This document shows positions 61,637 through 64,000 of a DNA stretch of 64,000 bases, piece after piece. A program made the position numbers and the translations under genes. The notes under the pieces are model-generated. The model ran no database searches, was not told where the DNA came from, and saw only the letters and a list, made by a program, of their open reading frames with translations. Positions within the stretch are counted from its first letter, which is position 1, and each line of letters begins with the position of its first letter. Origin of the DNA: Chrysaora quinquecirrha (lineage: Eukaryota; Cnidaria; Scyphozoa; Semaeostomeae; Pelagiidae); assembly GCA_014526335.1 (NCBI GenBank), contig JACTAT010000045.1, forward strand, positions 1,424,532 through 1,488,531. The letters run 5' to 3'.

Positions 61637-64000
61637 ATGACAATAAGTAATGCTTTGAAGTCTTGGGCAGAGACACTTTCATGGAGCTTCTGCAGCAAAT
61701 GCTCCAGTCTCATGTTTGAAAAACTTCTTCCTAGCTTCTCTGCAGGAAAGAAATACTCTTCTTCAAATGTCTGTCAATGCACTTTGGGAAAGTACATTGT
61801 TCCCACATTAAGTGAAATACCCCAACAGCTAAAATCATTACAATTGAAACATATTCTTGTATTGCGCCCTATTGACATCGATTACGGAAAGTATGAGCGC
61901 ATGAAACATGGCTATCGCAAGAAAACAGCGTTACTTAAATTGACATGCTCAAAGGATTCTCCACAGCAAAAAATATCTGCCATGGAGAATACAGACGACA
62001 GACAAACATGTCAAACCGCTTATGACTATTTAATAGCGTCGCACAAATCCTCCTACAAAACTTATGTCGACAAATGCCAAGAATATATTGACAAGAATAA
62101 TCAGCCAGACCCATTCTCTGTATACTTCTGGGATGGGATACAATGTGCACTTTGGCCACACCTATACCCCTATACATCTTGGTGTGACACATTACACGAC
62201 GGAAAAGAGAATAGAAACAGCAACAAAATATCATTTCTTGTAAAATGCTGCTCCTCCATTGTTGATTATTCAAATACCTTCGATTTTCTACAATTCATTT
62301 TCGAGAGATGGATTTATAAAACAGTCATGGGCGCAATAAACTCAAGCCGTTTTTTCTTAAAAACCGTGAAAACAATGTCAGCTTTTCAAGCATTAGATGA
62401 TAAACCCTTCGCATCTGGGTACTGGCAATGGCAGCATCGTTATCTAATGGATGCTGTCCGCCAATTTGGTTATCCATCCATTTTTTTAACTATTAGTCCA
62501 TCAGAGTAGTCCTTTCCTCTTCCAATGTGTCTACAAGATATCGCTAGAGACACAGGCTATTGCCCAACATCCCTGCCCTTTTATGAGTCCATTCATTACC
62601 TGCATGTCTTAGAGCAAATAGTTTGTGGTTACCTGTGGCTCCAATGATAGTAACTGGAGAAACCATGTATTCAATTACAATAGAAAACAAAAAACATCAA
62701 TCGTCCTTACTTACTTTAATCGATTCGAATTTCAAAAAAGGGGCACTGTTCACTTACATCTCCTTGTTTGGCTTAAAAATCCTGCTCACATTCAGCTACC
62801 TAGAGTACGTGCTGACTTACCAACTTATAATGCTGAACTTCGATACTTTGTTAATAAGCTCCAGAAATCAACAAAATCCTCACTACCAATTAATGATGGA
62901 CCCACAATTGTTGACAAGACGGACACATGCAAATCCATACGTTTCTGTCATCCTGCAAATGCGTATGCGGTCTCTTTGCGGGCATTCATAGACACTGTTC
63001 TTCCAGCTCTCCAATGCCATATGGATGTGCAGACCAATGATGGTCACGGTATGCTATTGAAATATGTATCTGCATACGTATCCAAATCTCATGAGTCATA
63101 TCATAAAGACATATTCTATACACCTGACATTTGTCCTTCAACAGCAGCAATAAAATATTCACTTTCCTTAGATATATGCGAACCAGAGATGTGGGTAAAT
63201 CTGTCATGTAAAAAAATTTCATGGACTAATTCAATGAGAAAAAAATTCACCATACCCACCTGTGACAACGTACGTGACAATGCTACTGTCAGTAAATACT
63301 ATAGCAGACCTTCCACATATGAATCCTTGCCTTTAATGGAGTGATTACGTCTTGTTGATGAAAGTAAGAATCCCCCAGTACCCTACAAGGAGAGATCTCC
63401 CGTCCTTGTTGGTGTACAACATTTCTCCTTCTTCGACACTGAATACTTCTTTCAATTTCTACTTCTAAATTTCCCATATCGACAGCTGGACACCATTCTA
63501 CCCAATAATGCTGATGACATACCTCCAGCCATACTTTATTTTAATACTGCTGCATCATGCATGCCTCAATTTTTTGCAAACTCCCAAAAAGTTAAAGACA
63601 TAATTTTACATGAAGGTCACAAATCTTATTACATTGATACAATCATTGCATATGTTAATAGCCTTATTGACATGAATAATCTGTATCGCCGTCAGCTACT
63701 TCCATTATCCAACCCAATACATCCAAATACACATAACAATGCACCAACACTATCTGGTAATCAGCAAGTTCTCTTTACAATCTTCACTCACATGCTAAAG
63801 CAGAGAGACAATTTCCATCATGAAATTCCCTGCAAATCTTCAGATGTTGATTGGCGCAAGTTCATACTTGTGCTTGGGAAACCAGGTACTGGAAAAACAT
63901 TCACAATTCACCAATGCATCGATTATTGCCGCAAAAATAACATCCCTGTCTGTGTGGGATTGCCAACAGGCACACTTGCTTGCACATACAGAGAGAAATT
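61637..64000 (+). pseudogene. Helitron Rep-helicase gene, decayed, runs off the window
   Basis: Helitrons move by rolling-circle replication with one large protein: an HUH nuclease (Rep) and a PIF1-type helicase. The first ATG after an in-frame TAG is at 61,637. Seen in order: an N-terminal CSKCSSLMFEKLL segment; the family blocks VLRPIDIDYGKYERM, HGYRKKTALLKL and FLTISPSE; a TAG at 62,507 where the family has tryptophan; a frame change near 62,625; the HUH nuclease with HLH in RGTVHLHLLVWL (62,751-62,759); paired tyrosines in KYVSAYVSK (63,063 and 63,075); a TGA at 63,342, probably also a former Trp codon; then an open frame to the end with Walker A GKPGTGKT (63,876-63,899). The rest of the helicase and the 3' hairpin lie beyond the window. 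No intron is needed. Inactive as it stands. Confidence 0.88.

Noticed and set aside
62986..63477. Minus-strand ORFs under the Helitron gene
   Set aside because: Antisense shadows of a well-supported plus-strand coding region.

Overview
The window looks like repeat-dense nuclear DNA from an AT-rich invertebrate animal genome. The reasons are a Penelope-like retroelement with a hammerhead ribozyme, a Helitron, several MITE-like elements, small GT-AG-bounded exons and about 25 kb of satellite DNA. There is no bacterial-style operon, and I saw no rRNA or tRNA gene. The species cannot be named from the sequence alone.

Layout. 1-982: decayed 3' part of a Penelope-like element (reverse transcriptase, then a hammerhead ribozyme), ending beside a (TA)n tract. 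2,395-2,779: a MITE-like element whose second copy lies inverted at 59,248-59,691. 2,930-9,940: tandem array of a 417-bp satellite, interrupted by a 1,332-bp insertion with an 8-bp target duplication. 9,941-39,067: a 43-bp satellite with multi-monomer higher-order repeats, split by a 9.7-kb block (13,995-23,668) made almost entirely of homopolymer runs. That block is either a strange satellite or a sequencing/assembly artefact. 39,068-39,650: decayed edge of the satellite.

40,202-45,480 is the most interesting locus. Two 266-bp direct repeats flank a decayed tyrosine recombinase followed by a Myb/SANT-like domain (+ strand) and, convergent to it, a decayed intron-containing superfamily-3-type helicase (- strand). 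This may be a mobile element pairing a tyrosine recombinase with an SF3 helicase, a combination I do not recognise as a named group.

46,400-58,200 holds a string of small minus-strand open segments bounded by good splice signals. Six of them join in consistent phase into part of an acidic protein with no domain I recognise. Non-autonomous elements are scattered among them (TAA-flanked elements at 49,826-50,496 and 52,207-52,591). 61,637 to the window end is a Helitron Rep-helicase gene with two premature stops and one frameshift; its helicase domain runs off the end.

Every recognisable mobile-element gene here is broken. The only candidate for a living host gene is the minus-strand exon chain. 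Long reading frames inside the satellites and the homopolymer block are not genes.
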